Program-made: the position numbers and the translations under genes
Origin: Owenia fusiformis
Taxonomy: Eukaryota > Annelida > Polychaeta > Sabellida > Oweniidae
Reading direction: 5' to 3'
Assembly (NCBI GenBank): GCA_903813345.2
Contig: CAIIXF020000011.1
Span: 21,309,754-21,373,753, forward strand
Length of the DNA stretch: 64,000 nucleotides
Notes under the pieces: model-generated
What the model was told of the DNA's origin: nothing
The model's database searches: none
Seen by the model: the letters and a program-made list of their open reading frames with translations, nothing else
Shown: piece by piece, positions 1 through 12,462 of the stretch
Layout of the letters: every line of letters begins with the position of its first letter
Numbering within the stretch: position 1 is the stretch's first letter

Positions 1-1
1 C

Positions 2-381
2 AAAGAAACAGTCCTAACACCAAACAATAATGTAGCACTCAAAGAAACAGTGCCTAACACCAAACAATAATGTAGCACTCAAAGAAACAGTGCCTAACAC
101 CAAACAATAATGTAACATATAAAGAAACAGTGCCTAACACCAAACAATAATGTAGCACTCAAAGAAACAGTGCCTAACACCAAACAATAATGTAACATAT
201 AAAGAAACAGTGCCTAACACCAAACAATAATGTAGCACTCAAAGAAACAGTTCCTAACACCAAACAATAATGTAGCACTCAAAGAAACAGTGCCTTACAC
301 CAAACAATAATGTAGCACTCAAAGAAACAGTGCCTAACACCAAACAAGAATGTAGCACTCAAAGAAACAGTGCCTAACACC
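2..381. repeat. 40-bp minisatellite, about 9.5 units
   Basis: Head-to-tail 40-base units starting AAAGAAACAGTGCCTAACAC. Two variants of the last ten bases occur (TGTAGCACTC and TGTAACATAT) and partly alternate. The first unit lacks one base. The array enters from beyond the left edge, so its full size is unknown, and it ends inside a unit near 381. There are no unique spacers, so it is not CRISPR-like. Confidence 0.95.
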
Positions 382-590
382 ACATTTCCTCACCACTAAG
401 ACATCATTATCAGAGATCCTCTAAGGACTGAGTCAGTATTTAAAATTAGGTGAGGCAAAAATGAATAGATGAGGCAAATTGAGGCTAAATGAGGTATATT
501 ACAATTTTAGTGAGATCTGTTGCCTCGACTGCCTCATGCCTCAGCTACATCAATGTCCTCAATGAGTTTATGGCCTTGATGTAGTTAGTC
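382..590. other. GAGGCA/TGCCTC-rich inverted segment beside the minisatellite
   Basis: Repeated GAGGCA-type hexamers on the left half (450-500) are mirrored by TGCCTC/CCTCA on the right half (520-565). A 9-bp stem CTACATCAA (545-553) / TTGATGTAG (576-584) follows. It could be a decayed foldback or array flank. There is no coding signal. Confidence 0.4.
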
Positions 591-2733
591 AAAACATTAG
601 CCCATCTCCATTTTTTTCCAAAAACATTTTTTTTAGATATTTGTATTTAATGATGCAAATATGGCTCTCAGATATATGCTCACAATGTACTGGAGGCTTG
701 AGGGTATGTTGTGCAATCCACCCGTCTGGAAATGTCCCCCCCCCTCTTGGGAAATCCTTTGGACGAGGCTGAAACAAGATTTACTATGCAGGATGATCTT
801 GATTAAATTCACCTGGATTGTCATTGATTATTTGATCATCGCCAAAGTTCTCATATTCCAAAAGAATTGATTTTTTGGGAAATCAACGACTGAATTATTA
901 CTCGAGGGCATCAACGTCTTTGTGCATAAAACGTCTTTAAATTAACGGATTAGTTTGTAAAACACAGAAGGGTGAATTCAAGTGAACCAATATTGACTTA
1001 TTATAATCAAACGTATTAACAAGTTTGGCATTCACTTTGTACTAAATTGTCTGAATTAAAAAGGGAAATGTATGTTGTGACAAAATTAATGTTTAAAAAA
1101 TTATCAAGTAATGTAAATCAAATTGGGTTAATAAACTCACTTTAGAAAAAAATATTATAATTGTTTAAAGAGGAATGCTTCTACTTTATCAGTGTTCCTA
1201 AAGATTTGGAAAAAATGATTTTTGAAAGATATAGCAAATAATGTAAATCTGCAGAACTGAAGACTTTCTAGGAGACTTCACAAGAAAAATTACTTTCCTT
1301 TCTAATTTAATTCAAATACCGTAACTTAAAAAAGAAGGAGGGGGGCGCTACTAGCAAAAGCAAAAACTTCTCTGTTGAGGACATTCCCATACAAACAATA
1401 GCACATGGACCCCTAGACTATCATCATGGCTCCCACAAGAAAAGAACACTTTAACATGAATGATTTCAACAGTCAAATAACTCAATATAGGCCATGACAG
1501 GGTTATATCATTATATGGCTCCCTTATGAGATTGGAGCACTTGCTTCTGAAAACATACAATATGAATGGGCAAAATGGGAATTATTTTAATGTACAAGGG
1601 AATATATTTATCATTCAAAGCAAAAGTGTATGTAAAAGTAATATTTAAAAGTTCTTTGAGGTCATTCAGTGGGACAAAATTAATGGGAAGAGGGACGCGG
1701 GTCAGATGGCAGGACACGGCATGGATACATGGTGGTTAAAACAAATGGTAGCAAGATATGCCCATCATACCAAATATGAAAATGTTTCATTAGGTGATGA
1801 GCCCATGTTGGCCATGTAAATGAATGACTTTGCTTTCCTTGAAACTGTCTATTAATTGATTAATAATTAATCTGTATAAGGAAAGTTTGAAAGCTACATA
1901 TTATATGAAAGTTAGAGATCATAGAAACCAGCTTCTGCATGGGAAATGGGAACAGGAAATGTTTGTGACTTTGAACAAAACATACAAAAACACATTTAAT
2001 GCTTGAAAAATTATTTTCCCTGCGGATGTTCTATGAAATATTCCCCGAGGTCACATATTGAATGTTATTGAAAGCAAAAATCAGGTCTTTAACTTTCTTG
2101 AGGTTCCCCAAGAATTTCCATTTCTTGTCATAGTAAATCATGGCTGATTTCACTTTAAAATTGAATTTAAATGGAGTGTATTTCTTTACAATTTAGAGTC
2201 TATACTTCACGTGTGTTACTTTAGTCATCATTATCACCCATTTCCTGGTTTTCTCGTCTATTTTATTATACGAACATGGCTGTCTCAAATTTTTAGGCAA
2301 GGGTGATCTTATGTGTTATAACAATTATAACAGGAAAGTGCAAATTCTGTAGTGTACATCTTTTTTATTTTCGTTATGAAATCAATATTATAGACAGTTA
2401 TGAGGGTTGAACAAGGTTTAGAACATCAAATATGTCCATTAATATGATCTATAGCATTATTTTTAGTTCTAATTGTTTGGGATTAAGGTCATAATGTTGC
2501 AAGATCCACAATATTCAAACCTAGTTGAACATGTTTAGTCCAAACAGATAGATTTGATAATAAACAGTTGAAATTTAGTATTTGACTTTTCAAAGGTCAA
2601 TGAATTCCGCTAATGTGTCACAAATGTATCCTTAACTAAAATATCACAAAATGACTTAACTAAATTATCACAAAGTAGCTTTATGAGAGTTATAGCATCC
2701 TTCTTCAAGGACTTCATTCATGCTTAAATTATC
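591..2733. other. AT-rich non-coding stretch
   Basis: No conserved ORF, RNA gene or clear repeat was recognised. It contains short homopolymer runs (C8 near 730, G near 1340). Short ORFs here are of chance length. Confidence 0.5.
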
Positions 2734-2802
2734 ATCCTTGCTGCAAGGGTATTTTACAAGTATACTTGTAAAGTACTTGTAAAATACCCTTGCAGCAAGG
2801 AT
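2734..2802. repeat. Perfect 29-bp inverted repeat with 11-nt loop
   Basis: The left arm 2734-2762 (ATCCTTGCTGCAAGGGTA...) is the exact reverse complement of 2774-2802. The loop is 2763-2773. The arm contains its own small palindrome around CTTGCTGCAAG. A perfect stem of this length in otherwise diverged AT-rich DNA suggests a recent foldback insertion or a transcribed hairpin. No target duplication is evident. Confidence 0.9.
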
Positions 2803-4566
2803 GGAGTTGTAGCATCAGCATCATCTAGTACAGCTGAGTGTCTCAAACAGTGTGATATCCTGATCTTTCTTGTTACCTCTCTCCTGGGAGATAATCTAGT
2901 GTTCTCAATAAGTCAATTTGGCAATCACTGAGTCGATGATTTGATTACTTTATGCTTTGAAATACACGTCATCTAATAACACAATTCTCTATTTACGATT
3001 CTTCATATTAATAGTCATCATATCATCAGCTAAAATGTTGATAAACTGTCTTAAAGTTTACTTGGACCATAGTCAACTGTTGAAGGTTAACTTGAATTAT
3101 TTTGCAATATTTTCGCTTTAGTTGTATATTAAAACCTGTCTAATCCAAATGCCTTTTAGAGCCAGTGTTTGGATTAGTAAGTGTTCAAATTTCAAGGCTT
3201 TATAAACATGCAAGCTGATGAGAGAAAATAAATTTGGGACAAAAAAGTGTTCACATTGAGAGGTGTTCAGATCAGAGAGGTGTTCAAATATACAGGTTTC
3301 ATTGTTTACTATAAAATCATTTAAATTATAAATTGTTTAAATGATTCTTGTATAAGTTAAGGAAAATTTGTTAGGGAAGACCTTTGGGTATTCCCTAATT
3401 TTGGAGCCACAATAAATTATCAAAATGATCAATCCCAATCCGAGAATTATTATTAATAAAACCTATTCAAACAAATTAACTTAATATTTAAAATGTCCCA
3501 AAGTGTTGTCTAATTCTACTAACAAACAAATCAATTTTTCCTATCCATATAACATGAAATGACCCAAATGACTAAAATATTTTAAATATGACTAAATATG
3601 ACTGAGTTGATGCCAATTGTAAAATCAGCAGGATATTTGCATATTTGTTTTTGCCTCATTTACCATCCTTGTCAAATGGGCCGGGTTGAATAAGTTGGTC
3701 TTTATGTCAAAAATGTTTTTGTAGAGTCGGCTAAATAATTAATGTCTCAATATACTTCCATGGGAAATAAGGCAGCACTTGTTCTATTAAGCAATTTTTC
3801 TTTGTCATAATCACTTCTTGTATTTATCAATCCCAAACATAAAATCCTACATGGTAGCTAAATTTTCTTTTGCTCACAGCCTATGGAATCATGTCGTGTA
3901 AGCCTATGGAATACCCACTCATTTGTTTGTTCATCCATTGTCCCATCTGTCTGTCCATTAACAACAATTTTCAGACAAATACATGCTGCTATTCGCCTGA
4001 GTTAACCATTTTATTGGGGTCCATTACACCATTGTTTCCAACTCTTACTTTTGTCTCATTTTTGAGAAATTGGCTTTTTGTCATCATTTCCACCAGATGA
4101 GCCCACTAAAATGGTGCCATTTTTCAAAAGCATGGGAACATGACAACAAACTTAATGACACACTCATATCAGACAGTATAGATGATCTCCTTGACTAATA
4201 TTGAGTAAGTATATCATCTATTTTTACAAAACATCCACATTGCATTATTCTCTAATTTCATAATGATTTTATCTGGAAGTTCAAAAACTCAAAGAAACAC
4301 ATTAGAAAATGGGATACTGAAAAACATGAGTTACGAAAAAAAATCCCCAACAACACAGCCAATGATCAAATGAACAATGAAGCAGTGTCAAATGACCCTT
4401 TCCAACGTTGATTATTCCATAGAGGTGGTGAAAAGTTTGTGCATGTAAAATAATGCGGGAATAAAGAATTCGATGTTTTTCGATGTTTAGAATACAGGCA
4501 TGACAAGGAATGAAAGATCCTAAAAATGAAATAGTTATGGTAAAATCTCTTCTCTTGGTTGGTTGT
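2803..4566. other. AT-rich non-coding stretch with a decayed MITE (3131-3300)
   Basis: At 3131 the start AAAACCTGTCTAATCC, and at 3292-3300 the end ACAGGTTTC, with GGTGTTCA motifs between, match the ACAGTAAAACCTG family that is better preserved at 60631-60965. Nothing else was recognised. Confidence 0.4.
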
Positions 4567-4673
4567 TAGCCTTGCCCAAGTCGGTCTCTTTTACTTATCT
4601 TGATTTCTATTATGACCGCCGGTAATAATTCAAGATCAGATTAGTAAAAAAAATACCGACTTGGGCAAGGCTA
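4567..4673 (-). mobile_element. MITE with 9-bp TSD, TAGCCTTGCCC family, short copy
   Basis: A 107-bp element with terminal inverted repeats starting TAGCCTTGCCCAAGTCGGT and continuing imperfectly for about 50 bases per side, so almost the whole element folds on itself. Flanks GTTGGTTGT (4558-4566) and GTGGGTTGT (4674-4682) match at 8 of 9 positions, read as a 9-bp target duplication. It lies in opposite orientation to the copies at 9301 and 61509. 9-bp duplications are typical of Mutator-like transposons (established knowledge). No transposase is present. Confidence 0.85.
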
Positions 4674-6605
4674 GTGGGTTGTCTGTATTGAATGTTAAGT
4701 TGACATCAGAAGTAAAGATTTCGCCCATTCTTCCTACAATTTGATTCAATCGAAACATTGCAAAAAAATGTTTAGATGAGAGATGGCATCGGAAAATGTA
4801 ACCAACATTTAATTATATAATATCAGACAGTATATTTGGTTTCTAAATTGCACAGATGTCAAAGGCTAGCAATGATTTATCCATTTTTCATTTCCAACTA
4901 GCAATTTGTGTTATGAGACTCTCGAAACAGGATTATTTTCTTTATAAATGGTGTCTATTTTGTCACTTGTGTTTGAAGGCCCGATGCAAAGTTTAATCAT
5001 AAAAATATTATTTGTAATGACTTCAATATTGTTTGAATTTTTTTTGTGGGGGGGGGGGTTGATAAATGTAATGTGTTTTGAAGTTTAACAAATGCAATAT
5101 TTACACACCAATGAATGACTATTGAGAGTAAGGTTGGATGAAATGTGAAATGTCACATGACTTTTGTTGATTTTGAAGTCATGTCTCCACTTTATTTATT
5201 TATTTTTATTTTTATTTATTTATTTACTATCATATTCATTTAGTATTACATTAACAGGGTTGGCACTTGATACCCATAAAAGGGCATATCAGTGCTCACT
5301 TCACAGTTCAAAATCAACTTCTGAAGGAATTTGACACCTTCTAATTTGTCTCACTGACCTTTTATTGTTTCTCAAACTTATACTCTCAAAATTAGGAAAT
5401 TTAGATGATGAGCAGGAAAATTTTGAAGGGAATTCCAGTCTCAAAAAATAACGAGTGACAACTTTAAGTTGCTCTTCCTTCGAGCGTAGTGTACTAGCAT
5501 CTATTTTTGTCCTGGTATCTAGCACCCATTGTTTTTGTTGAGTAACTGGACCATGAAATTAAAATAACCTTTGGGACAAGTTCAGTGTTTCAATGTTGTA
5601 CCAAAACATAATTGATAATTGTACATTTATTGATTATTTTCAACATCAAAATAATATTGAACTTCCCTCAAAAGTCCATGAAGAGGGTTTGCCCAAATAT
5701 TGCTTTTAAAGGCTGTCAGGAAACTTATCAAGAGTCAAAATGTAATACAGAGAGTCAATTTTATTCAACTGAACTGATTCAATAGTTCATTTTATGCTAA
5801 ATGTAACATTGGTACCCTAAGGATGTTTGTTTTACAATTCACTACATTTGCAATAATTATCATTTAATACAATCACTTAATACAAAATTGCTATTAACTC
5901 AGAATACCATTTTTGGCAAAAAATTCATGATAGGAGAGAAAAAAGTTCTTGGTCCAGTCATGTGGCCCAATAAATCTGGTCCTTATGGGGCAAAAATTAC
6001 TGTTGGGATTAACCTTCTTTTCCGCCAAACAACATGATTGAAAATTGATTTTTCTTGAATTAACACTCACATCCTTGAAATATCATATCCAACATATCAA
6101 TGCAATGCAATGGTCTTTTTTACTTCCCCTAAATATGATTAATTAATTACATTTTTGGATGTACGTTGAAATAGTGACTTTGTCCCTTATAATATCATGT
6201 ACACCCCATTTTTTCTCAAGTGGAACTCCTATACATGGCCTACAAACAGGAGTATCATTACATTTTCTCAGTTCATCTCGTGCAGCATTCATCCCCTTTA
6301 AATCTAACCATTTGTTATAAGATAAAGTAGCTAAAACAACGGTTCTGTCATATTGGAAATTACTGGATAATTTGACGGAAATTGTCGATACTAGATATTT
6401 CACAGATTTCAGGTAAAATTGCATTGAATTCTATGAATAACAACAGTAAATCCCAAGTCATTTGTGAGATCTCTGTAATTATTTGCCATTGCCAACTGTA
6501 TACAGATTTTTGAGCTTTGAATGAACATTGAATTTGTTTGTTAAATTCAAAAAGGAAAAAGCCTTGTAGGTGCAGTTTCTCATGAGCATTGTATGGTTTC
6601 ATGGG
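4674..6605. other. AT-rich non-coding stretch with simple repeats
   Basis: It holds an 11-base G run (5048-5058) and an ATTT-type microsatellite (about 5190-5227). No recognised gene. The two minus-strand frames near 6143-6677 show no familiar motif. Confidence 0.5.
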
Positions 6606-6776
6606 CAGGCCGATTGCCAGCTTTTGCCAAGGGGGGTTCAGTTTGACAATTTTGGGTCCAAAAATGGCCAAAATCACTTAAAAAGTGCTCAGAATGATGA
6701 AAACTGCATGATTTCGAAAGAATTTTTGGCCAGAGAGGGTCACTCAAACCCATTGAACCCCCTGGCTACGGGCCTG
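6606..6776. mobile_element. CGTAGCCAG-type MITE, diverged copy
   Basis: Ends CAGGCCGATTGCCAG and CTGGCTACGGGCCTG form imperfect terminal inverted repeats. The interior AGTGCTCA...GAAAACTGCATGATTTCG is shared with the copy at 56186-56396. Flanks ATGGG (6601-6605) and GTGGG (6777-6781) fit a 5-bp target duplication with one mismatch. Non-coding. Confidence 0.75.
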
Positions 6777-7842
6777 GTGGGTATCAAAGCATCTACTACT
6801 AGATCTCTTAGAGAGAGTATTCGATAAAGAGAAATGCTAAGAAATCATAATGGTACTACAGATTCAACAGATACTACAATTCCTAATTAGTAAATAAATG
6901 AAAGGGTGTTCTAGAGAGAGAACCCAAGGCAAACACCTAGAGAATACTGAATGTAAATAGATACTCCTAAAGGTATATTTAAAGTCTGGTTTAACAGTCA
7001 TGTCATCATTGGCCAAAGCCTCCTTTGTTCAACAAATTACTTACAGAACCAACCTGGCCTGTTCATTGATAAAAACAATAACAGCCAATGGAAAAATCAA
7101 TGAATTAGATAATGTTGAACTGGGAAATAAAGAACTTCAAGTGCATCAGATTGGTGTAGAAAATTCCAGGGAAAAGGACATGGAGATCCTGATATATTTG
7201 TAAAGGGTCAATGAATCACAATGGTATTTGATTAGTTTGGCAAATTGTTCTTGGTGGGTTAGGGATTAGATTAATCTCAGCTTCATTGAATACCTTGTAA
7301 AATAGAAGAGTTGATTTCTAGGATATTAGGATTCATCGTTTGATCAAAATAATCATAAATTGTCTCCAGTTTTAATTGTGATTATTTGGTTTGATTATAA
7401 AGTGTCCTTGGCAGAAATTCTTGTCTATCAGTTTAATCAAATATATTGTGACATTATTTCTCAGATGCGTATTAAAGGGTTTCAGATTGACACCACCATT
7501 GCTTGATAAAATGATATTCGAAATTATCAACTTTATCATGTCAGAAAAAAACTTGTATCTTATATGAATTCCTTCAGTTTGTGGAATATGATCCAACAAG
7601 ACATATTGTTGGAGCTAAAATTAGATATGATTTCACAAATGATTTTATATGCAAGAGTGATTTCGCATTCATTGTTTTAAGGTTGCTGTAACTAATAATC
7701 ATCATTTTTACATCATATGAGTATCAGTTATGGACTTTAATTTATTTTTCAACATGTGCATTTTCATTGGTCTTAGGTATGGTTAAAATGTCGTTTGATA
7801 TTGTGTTTGTGATAGTGCTTTCTGAATGTGCACCCATTTTTA
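6777..7842. other. AT-rich non-coding stretch
   Basis: No recognised feature. The 75- and 67-codon frames are without motifs. Confidence 0.45.
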
Positions 7843-7985
7843 TGTCACCACCAGAAGTGGATTGTGTGGCGTTCAGTGTTTGGTGGTTGGTGTTTGGCAT
7901 TTGGTGGTTGGTGTCTGTAGCAAATGGTAGGTGGTGACATTTAGTATGTTAAGGCCTTGTTGAAAATTTTCTGCTCAGCCCTAGA
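7843..7985 (+). repeat. CACCACAAGTGG interspersed repeat, copy 1
   Basis: It starts TGTCACCACCAGAAGTGG and continues with runs of GTTTGGTGGTTGGTG, AGCAAATGGTAGGTGGTGACA and TTAAGGCCTTGTTG. This order is shared with the copies at 18646, 26275, 34352 and 36680. It is non-coding and of unknown class, possibly a SINE or a retroelement tail. Confidence 0.6.
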
Positions 7986-8699
7986 TTCCATGTAAAAAAT
8001 GATGTATGGGCACATATGGCCATTTCATTCTTAGAAGTTTAGACAACAGGCAAAATTCATTATCGGAAACATGATTTTAACAGTTGCAAAAATTCTTAAA
8101 AAAATTCCTCAAAAAAACAGATGATTCCAGCTAAAACAAAATCAAAAATAGGAAACAACCTGTTGTCTGTTCTCAAGAGGGGACAACCCCCACCCCAACC
8201 CCCACACAAAAATAATTGAAACATGATGATTTATTGGCAAACAAATTCCTGGTATGTACTGTACATCTATCATAATTACATAGCAAGATTTCTAGTAGCA
8301 CTCAATTCACTCATCTAAGCTGGTAGTAATAAATTGAATCAATTACTTTAATGTAGACTTCTATTTCTAACAAAAGGTATGTTGTCTTCAATCAGATACT
8401 TCAGTTGTGAATTGTAGTACATCGTAACCAAAATCATTTCTATTTTCTTCTAGGTTTCTCATTAGAGAAATGCAAAAAGGTTTATTTTTAAGGCTTTTGT
8501 CTCCAAGGGTGAAATGAAATAGCTATTTTATGGCCATAATTTTAAGGTACAGTCTTGAATCAGTTTGGTACATATGAATAATTACCATTTGGATATCAGC
8601 TATGTTCAAATTGAAGATACTGCATTCAAATGACAACCCAAACCAACCTTTACCCTGCGTGCAGAGTCTAGTTAAACTACACTCTGCCTAGTAGAGACT
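7986..8699. other. Non-coding stretch
   Basis: No recognised feature. The C-rich patch near 8185-8205 is low complexity. Confidence 0.45.
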
Positions 8700-8945
8700 T
8701 TATTACAGTTTAGTAGCCCCGCCCCCAAGACGGGTACCGGTGACAGTTTGGGTAAATCACTTTTGACCTACGCGCTGACCTTCCACCAATCAGCGAGCTT
8801 GAAGGAACATACGCCAAAATCGTTCTAATTAAATATGCGCATGCCATTGGTCAATTCCCGGCTCAACGATGACATCAGAAGGAATGTATCATATAAAGAA
8901 CGTCGGTCAAATTTGGCCGACGAATACTGATTGGCGCGGTGAGAT
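8700..8945 (+). promoter_or_regulatory. Candidate core promoter: GC box, CCAAT boxes, CRE-like, TATA-like
   Basis: Within 250 bases there is a GC box (CCCCGCCCCC, 8717-8726), CCAAT boxes at 8786-8790 and, inverted, at 8846-8850 and 8930-8934, a CRE-like TGACATCA (8870-8877), and a TATA-like CATATAAAG (8890-8898). A near-perfect 22-base palindrome (8901-8922, arms CGTCGG/CCGACG) sits just after it. CpG density is above that of the surroundings. The order and spacing suit a + strand start near 8925, but no coding exon is visible downstream. It could instead belong to an unrecognised repeat. Confidence 0.4.
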
Positions 8946-9290
8946 CACAGGTTTATTTTAGTTTGAAAGAGTGAAGACGGACCTCTCTTTTAAGAAGTGA
9001 AGTCAAACGAATGCAAAGGGTAACCAACCTTCCTTTCAGCCCACTGCTCAAAATTTCCCAAATCAAATATGATTCCAGTGTCTCAAAAATAGGCCCAAAA
9101 ATAAAAATAATGCCCAGTAAGGCCAGTTTGATACCAAAATTGCCCGGTTTAGGCCCTAACAACTTTTGGGTCTAAATTTTTGGGGGGGCCTATATATTTC
9201 CCTCAGTTATGTGAAACACCTTAAAGATGCATTATACCATAGGTTTCTCCCCCAGACAATCAATGATGTCCTATTGTTATTGCTCATATA
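8946..9290. other. Non-coding stretch between promoter-like segment and long MITE
   Basis: It could hold a 5' untranslated exon of the putative promoter at 8.7-8.95 kb; a GT after ATGCAAAGG near 9020 is a weak donor candidate. Nothing is firm. Confidence 0.3.
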
Positions 9291-9300
9291 ATACCTCACA

Positions 9301-10125
9301 TAGCCTTGCCCAAGTCGGTATTTTTTACTTATCTGATCTTGAATTATTACCGCCTTGTACAATCCAATACATCTCCGCTGTTATTATGCTGAAATATTCA
9401 ACGGTTTCGAGATTTCCATAGTACCTACGCTATTAGGGGTATCGCGAAACCTTATTGATTGACAGATATCGCGTGGACATGACGTGTGACTGCAGGCTGA
9501 ATGACCAATCAAAACGTTATCGGGTTGAGCTGCATAAACAAAACAAACTTCCCATCTACGACTTGAATTTCAATGATCTGATCGAGTGTTTCTTTAGAGT
9601 TACAATATATTATGTAATAAAATGTACATCGGAAGGTAAGAGTCATTAATATAAATTAAATCATGCGATTCAATGTTGATTTAAAACTGATTTTGCGATG
9701 AAAATGCACAAAGACCTAGTCTAAATGTAGCGGGTCATGTTGTCGTGGATCGGTGATTGAATCTCCGCCTACGTGTTCAGCGATCGTTTCAACGTTTATT
9801 GTTGAAATCTTCTCACCTTTGGTTATCCGATCGATGCCCCGGCATCCACTAAACTCTCATTGATATTTATCTGATAAAATATTTGTATTTTCATGATGAA
9901 TTCGTGCTCAGATTCTTGCAAGATTTGTTCTGAAAAGTCCCGATGAAAAGTGTACTTGTTTTTGACCTTGCATAATAATGAGCTAACGCTACAGGGCCGT
10001 CGTTGATTGGTCAGATTTTACCGACATCAACAAACTGTCGGTAAAGCACGTGGCTTTCTCTTTGGTACAAGGCGGTCATAATAGAAATCAAGATAAGTAT
10101 AAGGAGACCGACTTGGGCAAGGCTA
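9301..10125 (+). mobile_element. Long copy of the TAGCCTTGCCC 9-bp-TSD family, 825 bp
   Basis: It has the same ends as the 106-107 bp MITEs at 4567 and 61509. The left about 55 bases and right about 60 bases match them, but about 700 bases of unrelated DNA lie between. Perfect flanking duplications TACCTCACA occur at 9292-9300 and 10126-10134. The interior is richer in CpG than the neighbourhood and has an inverted CCAAT and a direct CCAAT (GACCAATC near 9504), a strong donor-like GGAAG/GTAAGAG at 9635/9636, a second inverted CCAAT near 10005 and a 10-bp stem TTTACCGACA/TGTCGGTAAA (10017-10045). No transposase is visible. This is either the parent of the short copies or an element carrying captured host DNA, as Pack-MULEs do. 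Confidence 0.85.
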
Positions 10126-12462
10126 TACCTCACATACCATGGATATATCTTGAGAATAACTTTTGGGTATATTATTGCCGAAATATCGGAAATAATCAAC
10201 AGAACAACCAAACTCCAGAATTTAACACAATCGATTCCTTGGCTAGCGAGGGGAATCCCCATTGAGTCACACAAGCGCCAACAAGCGCCTTGAACCAGGC
10301 AGCCAATCAGGTTTATGATAAACAAATTCAACGACCAATCGTTGATAACAGGAGGACTTTCCCGGTACATTCAAACTTCAGATTGAATAAATTTCTTCGA
10401 AAATAATTAGATTGGCCAACACAATCACAAAATTAACACTGAAAGAGGGGGATTTGGGACTCCTTCTTTCGTAAGTAGATGGGTATATATGTGGTGAAAC
10501 TCAATATGCAAAAAAGTCCAGAGGGGTCTTGATTGTGCTATCCTATGGCATAGAGCCTCTTTAAGGTAGTTCTTCACTTTCAAAAAATATTGAATATTAT
10601 TGAATATGAGTTCTTTTCAACATGATTTATAAATGATCTATAAACAAAATTGAAAAATATTACCTTTTTCATTAATTGATGTTGTTTGTTATAATCATTG
10701 AAATAAAAATTCTCAGCATGCATATTTGCCAGAACAAGATGTACATTAACTGTTTCTATTTCCAGATCCAGTGTGAAATAACTAGTGGAGTCACATTGAA
10801 CTGCAAACTTCATTTCATATAAGACTAGCTGAAGAAGGGTAATGTATAAATATGAACATCAAGACACTGTTGGAGTTTGATTTGTATTTATAGCTTGGAT
10901 TGTAAAAATCTCATTTTTGTGTTTTAACTCTATTTCTCCAAAAGGCGTGTGTTTGAGGGAAATATTAATGGTAAGGGGAATGGGTTGTGGCTAATACAGT
11001 GACTTAATGTTACACCTAAATAACGATATTAACCTAGATAACAGATTAAGCGACTTAACTTTATAATGAAAATATTAAAATAAAATCATAACAGTTTTAA
11101 CACAGCTTCAAGAAATGACCCTTTCCATGTAATTGAATGGAGGAAGTCAGGTCATATTTTGCCTTTATCATATGATATGCAGCTATGAAAATGCAATACC
11201 ATGGACATCTAATTAATAAACTAATTTCCCCAAATTGAAACATTTTTGAGTGATCTGGAAGTGTCATTGTTGACCCTGAGAAGACCTGACGCCTGCAGAA
11301 TAGAGACATGACACATTTAGAAAACTCACCTCTCATCTACTTTTATATCTGAAAACTCTGAGTTTCACTCAGGATCACATTAAAGTATTTGTCAGTTAAA
11401 GGGGCTACAAATGATAGAAACCAGTTGATTCACAATATTTTTTTATTAGTTTCTGAAAAAGAATCTGAACATTTTAATGATTTCCATATAATATGATTAT
11501 ATCTATTATATGTTTTTAAAATAATAAATTAGGAATGCACTATTGATAGACAAGCTGACATGCTTTTGAAAATATTGCTTCCAACATTCTATTCTTTGCT
11601 GCTGCTTTAATTGTGAACAATCCTACCTAAATGAAACGAACATTTGCTCCCTATCCACTAATGAAATTAATTTTTTTCTTTCACACATCAACTAATTTTG
11701 ACGTGATCCCTTTTGAAACTTAGAAATGATGACACATGATATAATATTTAAATTGCATTTTTATGGCATTCATTTTCATGTCAGTACATACATAATTACA
11801 TTTTTATTGAAGTAATATGATTATTTATACATGTGTTTGATGATCTGATGTTATGTATTACCCAATGTTATATGTTAAGTTCCTTCTAGCTTGTAATACT
11901 GAATGTTGCCACCAGTGAAGGTTGATCAGCAATACACATTAAAGGTTTGTTAATCTTTGTTTTTACTTCTGTGTTATTATACTGCCTTATCAGATTCTAG
12001 GGTTTATACAGTACCTTTTAGATATCTATGCATTTTCAGTGTGAGTGCTTTATGGCATTTCTGAATATATTTATTTAGTTCACATGAAATCTGATATTTT
12101 TCATATGGTGAAATCGTTTTTTGAATGTTGCCCTTTGTGCTTTGTTTTATGCTTTTAACACTCACACTTGTTAAGTGCAGGGAGTACTACAAACTTACAT
12201 TTTATTATTAACTACTAATTTAATCATACTAACACATTCAAAGGATAGGTATCGATATGGTGAACTGAATTCAACAATGTTTTTCTCTTAAACCAATTAT
12301 TTAAAACATTCTGTAAAAGAACATGGTCCTTTGTGTAATATTGACTGATTGGCTACAATTTCATGCAAAAATTATTTATATATATTTTATATAACTGTTT
12401 TTGTTAACATTTTTTGTTTTTTTAGTGCAATTGTTTTTTGTTCCTTTCTACCAATTCTTGAG
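10126..12462. other. AT-rich non-coding stretch
   Basis: No recognised gene or repeat. The 119-codon minus-strand frame ending at 10011 runs across the right end of the MITE and is a chance ORF. Confidence 0.45.

Noticed and set aside
1-381. CRISPR-like array
   Set aside because: Units are contiguous with no unique spacers, and the DNA is eukaryotic.
10011-10370. 119-codon minus frame
   Set aside because: It crosses the right end and target duplication of the long MITE, so it is a chance ORF.
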